Positions 35,078 to 43,905 of a stretch of DNA of 64,000 nt are shown here, piece by piece; position 1 is the first letter of the stretch; each line of letters starts with the position of its first letter. This DNA is from Pusillimonas sp044464525. GTDB taxonomy: Bacteria; Pseudomonadota; Gammaproteobacteria; Burkholderiales; Burkholderiaceae_B. The stretch spans positions 1-64,000 of the forward strand of contig NZ_JBIQLE010000009.1 of the NCBI RefSeq assembly GCF_044464525.1, in the 5' to 3' direction. Under the pieces are notes generated by a model. The model was not told the DNA's origin. It ran no database searches and worked only from the letters and a program-made list of their open reading frames with translations. Position numbers and translations under genes: made by a program.

Positions 35078-36010
35078 CTACCCCTTCAAAGTTTCCAAAG
35101 TTGAACGCAGCGACTCGGGATCGCTGATCGACAGGCCGACCAGGTCACGGTCGATGCGTTTGAGCAGACCGCTCAAGACCTTGCCGGGCCCGCACTCGAC
35201 TACATGCGTGACGCCCTGCGACTTCATGAATTGTATGGTTTCGACCCAGCGTACCGGATTCCAGGCCTGGCGCACCAATGCGTCTTTGATGGATGCGGCA
35301 TTATTGGTGCTGGCCACATCGACGTTGTTGACCAGGGGCACGGCAGGCGGATTGAGCTCGATGCCTGCCAACGCTTCGGCCAGTTTGTCTGCGGCCGGCT
35401 TGAGCAAGCTGGAATGAAACGGCGCGGAAACCGGCAGCACCAGGGCGCGCTTGGCGCCGGCCTGCTTGGCAAGCTCGCAAGCGCGCTCGACGGCGGCCTT
35501 GTGGCCCGCGATGACGACCTGGGCGGGCGCGTTGTAGTTGACGGCCTCGACTATCTCGCCCTGGGCGGCGTCGGCGCATACTTGACGCACGGCGTCGTCA
35601 TCCAGCCCCAGCACGGCAGCCATGCCGCCCTGCCCGACAGGCACGGCCTGTTGCATGGCATCTGCCCGGATGCGAACCAGCTTGACGGCATCAGCCAGTT
35701 CCAGCGAGCCGGCGGCGGTCAGGGCGGAGTATTCGCCCAGGCTATGGCCCGCGACCCAATGGGGCGTCATGCCACCGGCGGCTATCCAGGCTCGATACAT
35801 GGCCACAGCCGATGCCAGCATAACCGGCTGCGTATTGGTGGTGAGGTTGAGTTCTTCGGCAGGGCCCCCGCTGATAAGGGACGACAAATCCTGCCCCAAC
35901 GCCTTGCCGGCCTGCTCCAGCGTGCCGGATACGGTGGCATCTTGCGCCCAGGCATCGAGCATGCCGACCGCCTGGGACCCCTGCCCCGGGAAAACAAATG
36001 CAATCTTCAT
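35078..36010 (-). CDS. fabD: Malonyl-CoA-ACP transacylase
   Basis: Loads malonyl groups from CoA to ACP. The 310-residue protein begins MKIAFVFPGQGSQAVGM. The nucleophile is Ser90 in VAGHSLGEYSALTAAGSL, with an Arg in VRIRADAMQ and the catalytic His in VSAPFHSSLLKPA near 200. It lies 21 bp downstream of fabH and 4 bp upstream of fabG, clearly in one operon with them. Confidence 0.97.
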   Translation of the reverse strand: MKIAFVFPGQGSQAVGMLDAWAQDATVSGTLEQAGKALGQDLSSLISGGPAEELNLTTNTQPVMLASAVAMYRAWIAAGGMTPHWVAGHSLGEYSALTAAGSLELADAVKLVRIRADAMQQAVPVGQGGMAAVLGLDDDAVRQVCADAAQGEIVEAVNYNAPAQVVIAGHKAAVERACELAKQAGAKRALVLPVSAPFHSSLLKPAADKLAEALAGIELNPPAVPLVNNVDVASTNNAASIKDALVRQAWNPVRWVETIQFMKSQGVTHVVECGPGKVLSGLLKRIDRDLVGLSISDPESLRSTLETLKG

Positions 36011-36031
36011 GGTTTTTATCTACTGCTGTGT

Positions 36032-37006
36032 TTACATTCTGGCCAGTACCGAGCCCCAGGTAAAACCGCCGCCGACGCCTTGCATCAGGACCAGATCTCC
36101 CTCTTTGATCCGGCCGTCGCGACGTGCGACATCAAGGGCCAGCGGCACGCTGGCCGCCGAGGTGTTGGCGTGTTTATCCAGTGTAATAATAACTTTTTCG
36201 GGTGCGATACCCAGCTTTCGACCCAGGAAATTAAGTATCCGCACATTGGCCTGATGAGGCACCATCCAGTCGATATCGTCCAGAGACACACCGGCCTTTT
36301 CACAGACATCCAGCGCCGACTGGTAAAGCGAATTGACAGCCAGCTTGAACACCGCCTGCCCATCCATGCGAAGGAAAGGGTCGCCGACAACCTGTCCGCC
36401 CACCACATTGCCGGCGGCGGACAGAATTCCCATATGGCTGCCATCGGCATGCAGCTTGGCGCCGATAATGCCGGGCTGCTCGGACTTTTGCAGCACCACG
36501 GCGCCCGCACCATCGCCGAACAATACACAGGTGCGCCGGTCATTCCAGTCGAGAATCGACGAGAACACTTCGGCGCCGATGACCAGAGCATTGCGGGCCT
36601 GGCCGGAACGGATGAAGGCGTCGGCTGTGGTAACGGCGTAAACAAAACCGCTGCAGACCGCCTGCACGTCAAACGCAGGGCAACCCTTGATATCGAGGTT
36701 GGCCTGAACCAAGCAGGCCGTACTGGGAAAGATGTAGTCCGGAGTGGAGGTGGCCACAATGATGAGATCAACGTCTTGCGGCGCCAGACCGGCGTCTTCC
36801 AGAGCGGCGCGTGCCGCTTCGGTGGCGAGCTTGCTGGAAGTCGTGCCGGCTTCGGCGATGTGGCGCTGGCGGATGCCGGTGCGCTCGACGATCCATTGAT
36901 CCGAGGTCTCGACGTTACGCTGCGCCAGCTCGGCGGCCAGCTCGTCGTTCGAGACAGCGCGGGGCGGCAGGCAGGCGCCCGATCCAATGATCCTTGAGTA
37001 AGCCAT
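36032..37006 (-). CDS. fabH: 3-oxoacyl-ACP synthase III
   Basis: Initiates fatty acid synthesis by condensing acetyl-CoA with malonyl-ACP. Start chosen at the ATG at 37006 (MAYSRIIGSGACLPPRAVS), which matches the usual FabH N-terminus (324 residues); another in-frame ATG at 37018 overlaps the plsX stop (TGATG) and could be used instead. The triad is Cys118 in DVQAVCSGFVYA, His in VPHQANVRIL and Asn in DKHANTSAASVP. Second gene after plsX in the lipid operon. Confidence 0.96.
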   Translation of the reverse strand: MAYSRIIGSGACLPPRAVSNDELAAELAQRNVETSDQWIVERTGIRQRHIAEAGTTSSKLATEAARAALEDAGLAPQDVDLIIVATSTPDYIFPSTACLVQANLDIKGCPAFDVQAVCSGFVYAVTTADAFIRSGQARNALVIGAEVFSSILDWNDRRTCVLFGDGAGAVVLQKSEQPGIIGAKLHADGSHMGILSAAGNVVGGQVVGDPFLRMDGQAVFKLAVNSLYQSALDVCEKAGVSLDDIDWMVPHQANVRILNFLGRKLGIAPEKVIITLDKHANTSAASVPLALDVARRDGRIKEGDLVLMQGVGGGFTWGSVLARM

Positions 37007-37017
37007 ATTCGATTCCA

Positions 37018-38109
37018 TCAAGCGCCCGGCTGACCCGGGCCCGAAAGTTCGTGGGGGTTCTTCGCCGCCTGGTCGGCAGCAGCCTGCAAGCTTTGGCGAA
37101 GATGATCTACCGTGGCAGTGGTGCCGGCGAGCAATCCGTTGTGCACTGCTTCGCGCGCGCGAAGCAGTGCGTTGCTGAATGCATAGGCATCGGCCGACCC
37201 ATGGCTTTTGATGACGATACCACGCAAGCCCAGCAAGGCGGCGCCATTGTAGCGGCGGTTGTCCACCTTGTCTCGAAAGCGGTTAAGAACCGGCTTGGCG
37301 ATCAGGCCGGAGGCCATCGACAACATGTCGCGCTTGAACTCGGCATGCATCATCTGGCTGACCATGCGCGCCAGGCCCTCAATGGACTTGAGCACGACAT
37401 TGCCGACAAAGCCGTCGCACACGATAACATCCACGGTGCCCTTGCATATGTCGTCGCCCTCGACGTTGCCGTAAAAATTAAGCCCGCTGCCGCGCAACAA
37501 TTCGGCTGCCTGCTTGACAACCTCATTGCCCTTGATGACTTCTTCACCGATATTGAGCAGGCCAACCGTGGGCCGCTCGCGGCCATACAGCGCGGTGACA
37601 AGGGCAGTGCCCATAATGGCGAATTGCAGCAGATGCTCGGCCGTGCAATCGACATTGGCGCCCAGGTCGAGCATGGTCGTCGCCCCACCCTTTTGGTTAG
37701 GGATGGACGTGGCGATGGCCGGACGATCGATGCCGTCCAGTGTCTTGAGCACGTAGCGCGATATCGCCATCCAGGCGCCCGTATTGCCGGCCGAAACGCA
37801 GGCATCCGCCCTGCCTTCCTTGACGGACTGCACGGCCACCCGCATGGACGAATCTTTTTTACGACGCAGCGCCACCTCGACCGTGTCGTCCATGGTGACG
37901 ACCTCGGACGCGGGCAGCAGTTCGAACCAATCGTTACGCGTACAGCCCAGCCCTGAGAGCTGAGACTGAATGGCCGCCGTATCGCCTGTAAGCAGGAATC
38001 GGGTATCCGGATGGCGTTGGGCCACCTGGTACGCGGCGGCTACCGTTACCGGCAAACCGACGTCTCCCCCCATGCAATCGATGGCGATACGTATCGGAGC
38101 TGTCGACAT
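37018..38109 (-). CDS. plsX: Phosphate acyltransferase PlsX
   Basis: Makes acyl-phosphate from acyl-ACP for phospholipid synthesis with PlsY. The 363-residue protein has the family start APIRIAIDCMGGDVG, then SAGNTGAWMA, GATTMLDLGANVDCTAEHLLQFA, GLLNIGEEVIKGNE and CDGFVGNVVLKSIEG. It sits between rpmF and fabH; rpmF-plsX-fabH is a very conserved order in bacteria and joins ribosome and lipid synthesis. Start at the ATG at 38109. Confidence 0.96.
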   Translation of the reverse strand: MSTAPIRIAIDCMGGDVGLPVTVAAAYQVAQRHPDTRFLLTGDTAAIQSQLSGLGCTRNDWFELLPASEVVTMDDTVEVALRRKKDSSMRVAVQSVKEGRADACVSAGNTGAWMAISRYVLKTLDGIDRPAIATSIPNQKGGATTMLDLGANVDCTAEHLLQFAIMGTALVTALYGRERPTVGLLNIGEEVIKGNEVVKQAAELLRGSGLNFYGNVEGDDICKGTVDVIVCDGFVGNVVLKSIEGLARMVSQMMHAEFKRDMLSMASGLIAKPVLNRFRDKVDNRRYNGAALLGLRGIVIKSHGSADAYAFSNALLRAREAVHNGLLAGTTATVDHLRQSLQAAADQAAKNPHELSGPGQPGA

Positions 38110-38150
38110 TAAGCGCGCAAGCTAGCGAAAGATCGCACGAACTGCGTGGA

Positions 38151-38333
38151 TTATTCGTCGTTTTTGGTTTTCAGCACTTTGCGGCCACGATAGAAGCCGT
38201 TGGGGCTGATATGGTGGCGCAGGTGGAGCTCACCCGTGGTGGGCTCGATCGCCGTGGGAGGCGTGCCCAGGGAATCGTGCGAACGATGCATGCCGCGCTT
38301 GGACGGACTTTTCTTGTTTTGCTGAACAGCCAT
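38151..38333 (-). CDS. rpmF: 50S ribosomal protein L32
   Basis: A 60-residue basic ribosomal protein. The start AVQQNKKSPSKRGMHRSHDSL is the L32 signature, and HLRHHISPNGFYRGRKVLKTK closes the protein. It has none of the zinc-binding Cys pairs seen in some L32 versions. Located 59 bp after yceD and 41 bp before plsX. Confidence 0.97.
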   Translation of the reverse strand: MAVQQNKKSPSKRGMHRSHDSLGTPPTAIEPTTGELHLRHHISPNGFYRGRKVLKTKNDE

Positions 38334-38392
38334 GGTGACTCCTAAGACGGGGCGCCACTACTGGCGTGTTTCCCGCAAAAAATAAAATTAAA

Positions 38393-38926
38393 TCAATTCT
38401 GGTCTTTCTTGAGCTTTTCCAGCGCCGCGAACGGCGATGGGCGCGCTGCTTCTTCGTCCGGCTGATCGGCAGGCTCCGGCCCGCCAGGCAAAGAAGTACA
38501 AACATCGTGCTTGGGCACCGAAGGCAGGCTCAGGATAAGCTCGTCTTCGATGAGTTCCAGCACGTCAAACTTAGGCGAGCCGACAATACGCTCGGTCTCG
38601 TCGTCGTCTTCGAGCTCGGTGGGGCTCCGCACGACCTCGAGACGGTTCTCGACCCGCAATGGCAACACAAAGGGCTGCAAACAGCGCTGGCACTCCAGCG
38701 TAACCTCGGCGTGCGCACGTACTTCGATGAACCGCCTTCCGGCAGTTGTGCCCTCGCCCTGCAAGGACCACTGCACTTGGGAATCCGCTTGCGGCGGCAA
38801 ACCCTCGATCAGGCGCGAAAACCCGGAAAGAGCACGCCGGCCCGACACCTGCCTGGGCTGCGTCGGGTTGCGGCCTGAACCTTCAGGGGCGGCAAGCGCA
38901 AAAAGGTCGACAACTTCGCGGCTCAT
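38393..38926 (-). CDS. yceD: YceD family protein (DUF177), rRNA-accumulation protein
   Basis: Small protein required for normal 23S rRNA levels in E. coli and plants; precise activity unknown. The 177-residue sequence has the family centre with a Cys pair in VTLECQRCLQPFVLPL, followed by FDVLELIEDELILSLPSVPKHDVC and a disordered acidic tail rich in Pro/Glu. It is the first gene of the minus-strand run to recO, next to rpmF as in most proteobacteria. The region upstream (38927-39295) is shared with the divergent maf gene and contains a tandem 16-bp repeat. Confidence 0.92.
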   Translation of the reverse strand: MSREVVDLFALAAPEGSGRNPTQPRQVSGRRALSGFSRLIEGLPPQADSQVQWSLQGEGTTAGRRFIEVRAHAEVTLECQRCLQPFVLPLRVENRLEVVRSPTELEDDDETERIVGSPKFDVLELIEDELILSLPSVPKHDVCTSLPGGPEPADQPDEEAARPSPFAALEKLKKDQN

Positions 38927-39295
38927 GATTGCCTCTTTACCTTTTGTTCCTGTTACCCACGTTCTCGGTTTCCAGTTTTGTCGGTTTCCCGCAATTTCGG
39001 CTTCCCGATTTTACGGTTCGCCGATTTTTCTGGATACACGTCCGTTCCTGTTACTCTTTCAATTCAAGCGCATAGCTTTGCCCTGCACTTGCTTTTCTAC
39101 TGCGTTTTTCTGCGATCGCTACTCCGTTTCCCGCAAGCTTCGCTATATAGAGTAAAAGAGCGCGCCGGGCAAAAAATCGCACTAAAAAACACACCAAGAA
39201 AGTAAGTGGGCTAAAAAACCAACGCTAAGAAAACATTAGATAATAACGCTTTCCAGCTCTTCCAGTCAAACCAATTGCCGTCAAATCACGACACC
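38927..39295. other. Divergent yceD/maf intergenic region
   Basis: A 369-bp region that must hold promoters for the long yceD-to-recO run and for maf. Its main feature is a four-copy 16-bp tandem repeat at 38966-39029. It becomes AT-rich from about 39140 to 39250, next to maf. No gene is seen. Confidence 0.6.
38966..39029. repeat. 16-bp degenerate tandem repeat, four copies
   Basis: Units at 38966-38981, 38982-38997, 38998-39013 and 39014-39029, each of exactly 16 bp, all beginning CGG(T/C)T and ending in a T-rich run (for example CGGTTTCCCGCAATTT, CGGCTTCCCGATTTTA). Position in a divergent promoter region suggests a protein-binding array or spacing element. Confidence 0.75.
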
Positions 39296-39877
39296 ATGCG
39301 CCTCATTCTCGCATCCAGCTCACGTTACCGCCACGAAATGCTTTCGCGGCTGAACATCTCATTTGAAACCGTCTCGCCCGACGTGGACGAAACGCCACTA
39401 TCCGGCGAGACGCCCGCTGAACTGTCCATGCGGCTTTCGCGCGCCAAGGCAGAGGCGGTTTGCGCGCAGCACCCCGGCGCCGTGGTAATCGGCTCGGATC
39501 AAGTGGCCACCTTTGACGGCGAACCCATCGGCAAGCCAGGCAGCCTCGAGCGGGCCCGCGAGCAGTTGCGGATGCTTAGCGGGCGCACCGTGGAGTTTCA
39601 CAGCGCCTTGTGCGTGCACGACGGAAACCGCCATGAAGTTGAAGACATCATCACGCGCTGCGAGTTTCTTGTCTTATCGGATGCGCAGATCGATGTGTAT
39701 CTGCACCGCGAAAAACCCTTCGACACCGCCGGCAGCGCCAAGGCCGAGGGCCTGGGCATAGCACTGATGCGTGCCGTACACAGCGACGACCCCACCGCCA
39801 TCATAGGGCTGCCTCTTATTGCCCTTAGCCGCATGTTACGCTCTTTTGGTATTGATCCCATTACACACGGCACATGA
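39296..39877 (+). CDS. Maf-like nucleotide pyrophosphatase (YceF type)
   Basis: House-cleaning nucleoside triphosphate pyrophosphatase; the YceF subgroup prefers m7GTP. The ATG at 39296 gives 193 residues; an upstream TTG is in frame but not needed. Motifs: LILASSSRYRHEMLSRL at the N-terminus, SPDVDETPLSGETP, IGSDQVATFDGEPIGKPG, DTAGSAKAEGLGIALM and GLPLIALSRML. It overlaps the next gene by 4 bp (ATGA), and is divergent from yceD, the usual context of the yceF gene. Confidence 0.93.
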   Translation: MRLILASSSRYRHEMLSRLNISFETVSPDVDETPLSGETPAELSMRLSRAKAEAVCAQHPGAVVIGSDQVATFDGEPIGKPGSLERAREQLRMLSGRTVEFHSALCVHDGNRHEVEDIITRCEFLVLSDAQIDVYLHREKPFDTAGSAKAEGLGIALMRAVHSDDPTAIIGLPLIALSRMLRSFGIDPITHGT

Positions 39878-40590
39878 AAACCAACGGAACATTGCATCTC
39901 ATTCCCGTGGGCCTGGGCGATGCGCCCGTTGCCGCCTGGCTGCCACCCGCCGTGCAGGAGCTTGCCGGCCGGCTCACGACCTACATCGCTGAAAACGCCA
40001 AGACGGCCCGGGCTTTCTTGAAGCTGATTGGTGCCGTCGCGCCGCTACAGGAAATTACCATCCATACCCTCGGGCCCAAGACCGACGCACAGGAAATCCG
40101 TACATGGCTGGCCGATGTCGCCCGCGGCGCAGAGATCGGCCTGGTCTCCGAAGCCGGCTGCCCCGCTGTGGCCGACCCTGGCGCCAAGGTCGTGGCCCTG
40201 GCCCATGAAATGGGTATACAAGTTGCGCCTTGGGTCGGCCCCTCGTCGATTTTGCTGGCGCTGATGGCCAGCGGCCTGGATGGCCAGCGGTTTACTTTTC
40301 ACGGCTACGCGCCAGTCGACGCCGCCGCGCGCAGCAAGACGCTAAAACAGTGGGAAGCCGAGTCGCGCAAGCACAGCCAGAGCCAATTACTCATCGAAAC
40401 GCCCTACCGCAACGATGCGATGTTCAAGGCCCTGCTTCAGTCGCTTAGTGGTCGGACCCGGCTTTGTGTGGCTCGCTCGCTCACAACCAGCGAGGAATGG
40501 ATACGTACCCACACGATCGAACACTGGAAAACCCTGCCGGCGCCGGAGCTGAACAAAAAGCCGGCCATATTTCTGTTTCTGGCCGGTTGA
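39874..40590 (+). CDS. RsmI-like SAM-dependent methyltransferase
   Basis: A 238-residue tetrapyrrole-methylase-fold protein similar to the 16S rRNA ribose methyltransferase RsmI, but shorter (RsmI about 280). It begins GTLHLIPVGLGDAPVAAWLP and carries GLVSEAGCPAVADPGAKVV, the equivalent of the SDAGxPxxSDPG motif, then VGPSSILLALMASGLDGQRFTFHGY. In Burkholderiales this paralogue is found after maf, and its role is not established. It is translationally coupled to maf. Confidence 0.85.
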   Translation: MKTNGTLHLIPVGLGDAPVAAWLPPAVQELAGRLTTYIAENAKTARAFLKLIGAVAPLQEITIHTLGPKTDAQEIRTWLADVARGAEIGLVSEAGCPAVADPGAKVVALAHEMGIQVAPWVGPSSILLALMASGLDGQRFTFHGYAPVDAAARSKTLKQWEAESRKHSQSQLLIETPYRNDAMFKALLQSLSGRTRLCVARSLTTSEEWIRTHTIEHWKTLPAPELNKKPAIFLFLAG

Positions 40591-40609
40591 CCCGCCGGCC
40601 GCAAGCACA

Positions 40610-41452
40610 ATGGAAAGCTTCACGCTTGGTCATTTCACCCGCTACTTGCTTGCCGGACGCCCCCTGCGCACCGCCAGGCGGCTTTGCGGCTTTTTCCTGC
40701 CGGCCCTGCTGGCAGCCTGCGCCGGAGCTCCCCACGAACCACCGGCGCTTAAAATAGACCGCAGCGTTCAGGCCCAAAGCCAGAACAGCCGGGTCGAACT
40801 TATCGTGCTGCACTACACGTCGGCATCGAACGAGCGCTCGCTAGAGCTTCTGTCTCGCCGCAATGTCAGCAGCCACTACCTCATTACCGACGAGCCGGAG
40901 CCCCATGTCTACCAGCTTGTGGACGAATCCCGGCGGGCCTGGCACGCGGGCGTCAGCCAGTGGTACGGCAGCGCCGGAATAAACGCCGCTTCGATCGGCA
41001 TAGAGATCGTGAATCCGGGCGGAGCGGGCACAGAATGGGCGCCGTATCCAGAAGCGCAGATCGAGACTTTGATCCTGCTGATGACAGGCATCGTGCAGCG
41101 CCATCAGATCAAGGCTCATAACATCGTCGGACACAGCGACATCGCGCCACAGCGCAAGGTCGATCCGGGCCCGCTTTTCCCATGGAAACGCCTGGCCGCC
41201 GCCGGTCTGGCTCGCTGGTACGATGAAGACAAAGCCGCCGGGTATCGCCGCGAATTCGAACGCAAGGGCCTGCCGGATACGGCCTGGATACAAAGAGAGC
41301 TTGATCGTGTGGGCTACGAGGCTCCCCGCCATGGCAAGCTGGATAAAGCGACCCGAAACGTGATCAGGGCGTTCCAGATGCGTTATCGGCCCCGGCTTTA
41401 CGACGGCAACCCGGACGCTGAAACATTGGGCATACTCCGAAGCCTTCCTTAA
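40610..41452 (+). CDS. N-acetylmuramoyl-L-alanine amidase lipoprotein (AmiD/AmpD type)
   Basis: Zn-dependent peptidoglycan amidase (Ami_2) tethered to a membrane. A hydrophobic signal ends in the lipobox LAAC with Cys37. The zinc ligands appear as His68 in IVLHYTSAS, a second His in NIVGHSDIAPQRKVDPGPLFPW and the Asp of KVDPGP. A C-terminal peptidoglycan-binding-like domain (about 205-280) includes IQRELDRVGYE and ATRNVIRAFQMRYRP. At 280 residues it matches AmiD, which recycles released muropeptides. It starts 19 bp after the methyltransferase gene, probably in the same transcript. Confidence 0.93.
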   Translation: MESFTLGHFTRYLLAGRPLRTARRLCGFFLPALLAACAGAPHEPPALKIDRSVQAQSQNSRVELIVLHYTSASNERSLELLSRRNVSSHYLITDEPEPHVYQLVDESRRAWHAGVSQWYGSAGINAASIGIEIVNPGGAGTEWAPYPEAQIETLILLMTGIVQRHQIKAHNIVGHSDIAPQRKVDPGPLFPWKRLAAAGLARWYDEDKAAGYRREFERKGLPDTAWIQRELDRVGYEAPRHGKLDKATRNVIRAFQMRYRPRLYDGNPDAETLGILRSLP

Positions 41453-41469
41453 ACAACAGGCCATGCGCC

Positions 41470-42162
41470 CTAAGGCGCCCGACTGACGCGCGGCATTAAC
41501 CGCAGCAGCAGCAATACCGCCACCACAGCCGCGTATACATAAACTTCGCCAAAGTCGTTCTTGCCTGCACGCACCAGCCAGAAATGCCAGACCGACAATA
41601 TGGCAATAGCGTAGATGGTTCTGTGCAGCGCATGCCAGTTGGCGCCAAGACGGCTCATCCACCCCCGTGTCGACGTCCATGCCAAGGCCGCCATGGGCGC
41701 CACCGCCACCACCCCTATTGCAATAAAGGGGCGCTGCATGAAGTCGTCCCACATGGCCGGCGCCGACCACCCCATTTCCCACCATGCCCATGCCAGCACG
41801 TGCAAGACGGTATAGAAAAAAGCGAACAGGCCAAGCATGCGACGGCACCGAAGCAGCGCTGGCTGGCCCAGGTAGTGTCGCAAGGGGCTGACCGCCAAAG
41901 TAAGGCAAAGGGCCACAAGGGCCCAGACTCCCGAGGAACGAATCAGAAATTCGGGCGGATTGGCGCTTAGCCCATCGTTCAGGCCCAGCCATATCCAGCG
42001 AATCATGGGAAACAGCCCGGCCAAGAACAGCAAAGGCTTGAACCGCCCCACCTGGCGCGCGGTCCAGCGCGTGGCAATGCCGCCATGCGGCTCTGAGCCG
42101 GCGTTTTTGCCGGCGCCCCTGCGTCGGCCTGCCGTCTTGTCCACCGGTTCGTCGCGCTTCAT
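41470..42162 (-). CDS. msrQ: Heme-binding membrane subunit MsrQ
   Basis: Inner-membrane heme b protein that passes quinone electrons to MsrP for repair of periplasmic methionine sulfoxide. The 230-residue protein has six predicted helices, starting after a basic 35-residue tail; histidines for heme are seen in VSPLRHYLG, FYTVLHVLAWAWW and NWHALHRTIYAIAI / VWHFWLV. It follows msrP on the same strand with 54 bp between. MsrPQ is often induced by hypochlorite-responsive systems; no regulator is visible here. Confidence 0.94.
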   Translation of the reverse strand: MKRDEPVDKTAGRRRGAGKNAGSEPHGGIATRWTARQVGRFKPLLFLAGLFPMIRWIWLGLNDGLSANPPEFLIRSSGVWALVALCLTLAVSPLRHYLGQPALLRCRRMLGLFAFFYTVLHVLAWAWWEMGWSAPAMWDDFMQRPFIAIGVVAVAPMAALAWTSTRGWMSRLGANWHALHRTIYAIAILSVWHFWLVRAGKNDFGEVYVYAAVVAVLLLLRLMPRVSRAP

Positions 42163-42216
42163 AGCCTGCCTGCCCAGTCGCTCATTAAAGCCTCCGCCAC
42201 AGTTGCCTGACCGGTT

Positions 42217-43200
42217 TCAATAGCTGTGTCGCAGATCCATGCCCTGATATAGGGAAGCAACCTGCTCGGCGTAGCCATTGAACAACAGCGTCTTGTCGCG
42301 CGAAGCGAAAACTCCCGCGCCAATACGCCTTTCGGTCGCCTGGCTCCAGCGAGGATGCGGTACGTCCGGGTTGACATTGGCATAGAAGCCATATTCCTGC
42401 GGAGCCACCCTGACCCAGCTCGTCACAGGCTGTTCGCGGGTGAAACGGATGCGGACAATGGACTTGCCTGACTTGAATCCGTACTTCCAGGGGATGGCGA
42501 CCCGTAGGGGCGCACCATTGGCAGTGGGCAAGGGCTTGCCATAAACGCCGAACACCAGAAGGGTCAAGGGGTGCACGGCCTCATCCAGCCGCAAAGCCTC
42601 CCTGTACGGCCAGTCGAGTATGCGGCTGCGCAGGCCCGGCATGGCTTCGGGCTGCATCGCCGTGGTGAATTCCACGAATTTGGCGTTGGAGGTCGGCTCG
42701 ACCGCCTTGATCAGGCTTGCCAGCGGGTAACCCAGCCAAGGAATGACCATCGACCAGGCCTCCACGCAACGCAGTCGATAGACGCGCTCTTGCATGGGCG
42801 CCAAACGCAGGAGGTCGTCCAGATCGAATTCGCGGGGCCTGGCCACTTCGCCCTCGACGGACACAGTCCAGGGTCGGGACTTGAAGTTGCCCCCATGGCG
42901 GGACGGGTCGCTTTTGCCCGTGCCGAATTCGTAATAATTGTTGTAGGTGGAGACGTCGCGCTCCGGGGTCAGCGGATCATCCAGATCGTAGGCGGGATTG
43001 CGCGCTGCTTTCCAAAGATCGGCGTTATCGGAATCTGCAGCCTGCATGCTGGTGGCAGCGCTACCGCCCGGCGCAAGCCCCGCCAGGCCCAACCCGGCGG
43101 TGGCCACACCCGCCCGCAATAACCATTGCCGTCGTTCGCGCCAGACATCTTCGGGCGTGATCTGCGAAGAGGGAATCGGCGGAATACGTATTTTGGCCAT
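42217..43200 (-). CDS. msrP: Periplasmic methionine sulfoxide reductase MsrP
   Basis: Molybdopterin enzyme that reduces protein methionine sulfoxide in the periplasm. The 327-residue precursor starts at the ATG at 43200 with AGGAG upstream and has a Tat signal (ERRQWLLRAGVATAGLGLAGLAPGG). The Mo-binding Cys is in YRLRCVEAWSMVIPW, and MsrP features YNNYYEFGTGKSDPSRH, PWKYGFKSGKSIVRIRF and TSWVRVAPQEYGFYANVNP are clear. It partners with MsrQ downstream. Confidence 0.96.
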   Translation of the reverse strand: MAKIRIPPIPSSQITPEDVWRERRQWLLRAGVATAGLGLAGLAPGGSAATSMQAADSDNADLWKAARNPAYDLDDPLTPERDVSTYNNYYEFGTGKSDPSRHGGNFKSRPWTVSVEGEVARPREFDLDDLLRLAPMQERVYRLRCVEAWSMVIPWLGYPLASLIKAVEPTSNAKFVEFTTAMQPEAMPGLRSRILDWPYREALRLDEAVHPLTLLVFGVYGKPLPTANGAPLRVAIPWKYGFKSGKSIVRIRFTREQPVTSWVRVAPQEYGFYANVNPDVPHPRWSQATERRIGAGVFASRDKTLLFNGYAEQVASLYQGMDLRHSY

Positions 43201-43239
43201 GGTGATCTCCTGATAAAGGTGAATCGGCCGGGCGTGTCG

Positions 43240-43905
43240 CTAACTGGAAGGCACGACACGGTCGTTAAGCCAGGCGCGCATCTGCTCGACGCTGTCGACC
43301 ATGGCCAGCGGCTGGCCCGCGCTCAGCGCCTCGGCATCTTGAGCGCCGTAGGTAACCGCAAGCCCGTCAATGCCGGCGTTTCGAGCCATCTGCATGTCGT
43401 GGCAGGTATCGCCGACCATCAGCACCTCGTGCGGCGCCAAGTACAACTCGTCGAGGATTTCCAGCAACATGCCCGGATGGGGCTTGCCGAATGTCTCGTC
43501 GGCGCAACGAGTAATGTCGAAGTGTCCGTGCATGCCGCTTTGGGTCAGGACACGGTCAAGGCCCGCCCGGCTCTTGCCCGTGGCAACGCCCAGCAAGGCC
43601 CCCTGGACACGCAGGGATTCCAGCATCTCGGCCATGCCGTCGAACAAGGGTAAATCGCCGTCCTGACTAAAGTAATGGTTGCGATAGCAGTTCTGGAAAT
43701 CTTCGAGCTTATCGGCGGTGAGAGTAGGCACCACGTGATACAAGGCGCTTTCAAGTGACAGGCCGATCACCCAGCTAGCCTGTCGATCATCGGGTACGGG
43801 CAAGTTCAGGTCGACGCACGCCCCTTGTATCGACGCCACGATCGCACGGGTCGAATCCATGACCGTTCCATCCCAATCAAAGACCACGGCGCGATAACTC
43901 TTCAT
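43240..43905 (-). CDS. HAD-superfamily hydrolase, phosphoglycolate phosphatase-like
   Basis: Cytoplasmic HAD phosphatase of the Gph/PGP subfamily, 221 residues. The ATG at 43905 overlaps the rluC stop (ATGA). Motif I is VVFDWDGTVMDST (nucleophile Asp9), motif II lies in GVATGKSRAGLD, motif III/IV in FGKPHPGMLLEI and VGDTCHDMQMARNAG. Substrate is not certain; phosphoglycolate or another small phosphate ester. The rluC-HAD pair next to rne is common in Burkholderiales. Confidence 0.9.
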   Translation of the reverse strand: MKSYRAVVFDWDGTVMDSTRAIVASIQGACVDLNLPVPDDRQASWVIGLSLESALYHVVPTLTADKLEDFQNCYRNHYFSQDGDLPLFDGMAEMLESLRVQGALLGVATGKSRAGLDRVLTQSGMHGHFDITRCADETFGKPHPGMLLEILDELYLAPHEVLMVGDTCHDMQMARNAGIDGLAVTYGAQDAEALSAGQPLAMVDSVEQMRAWLNDRVVPSS

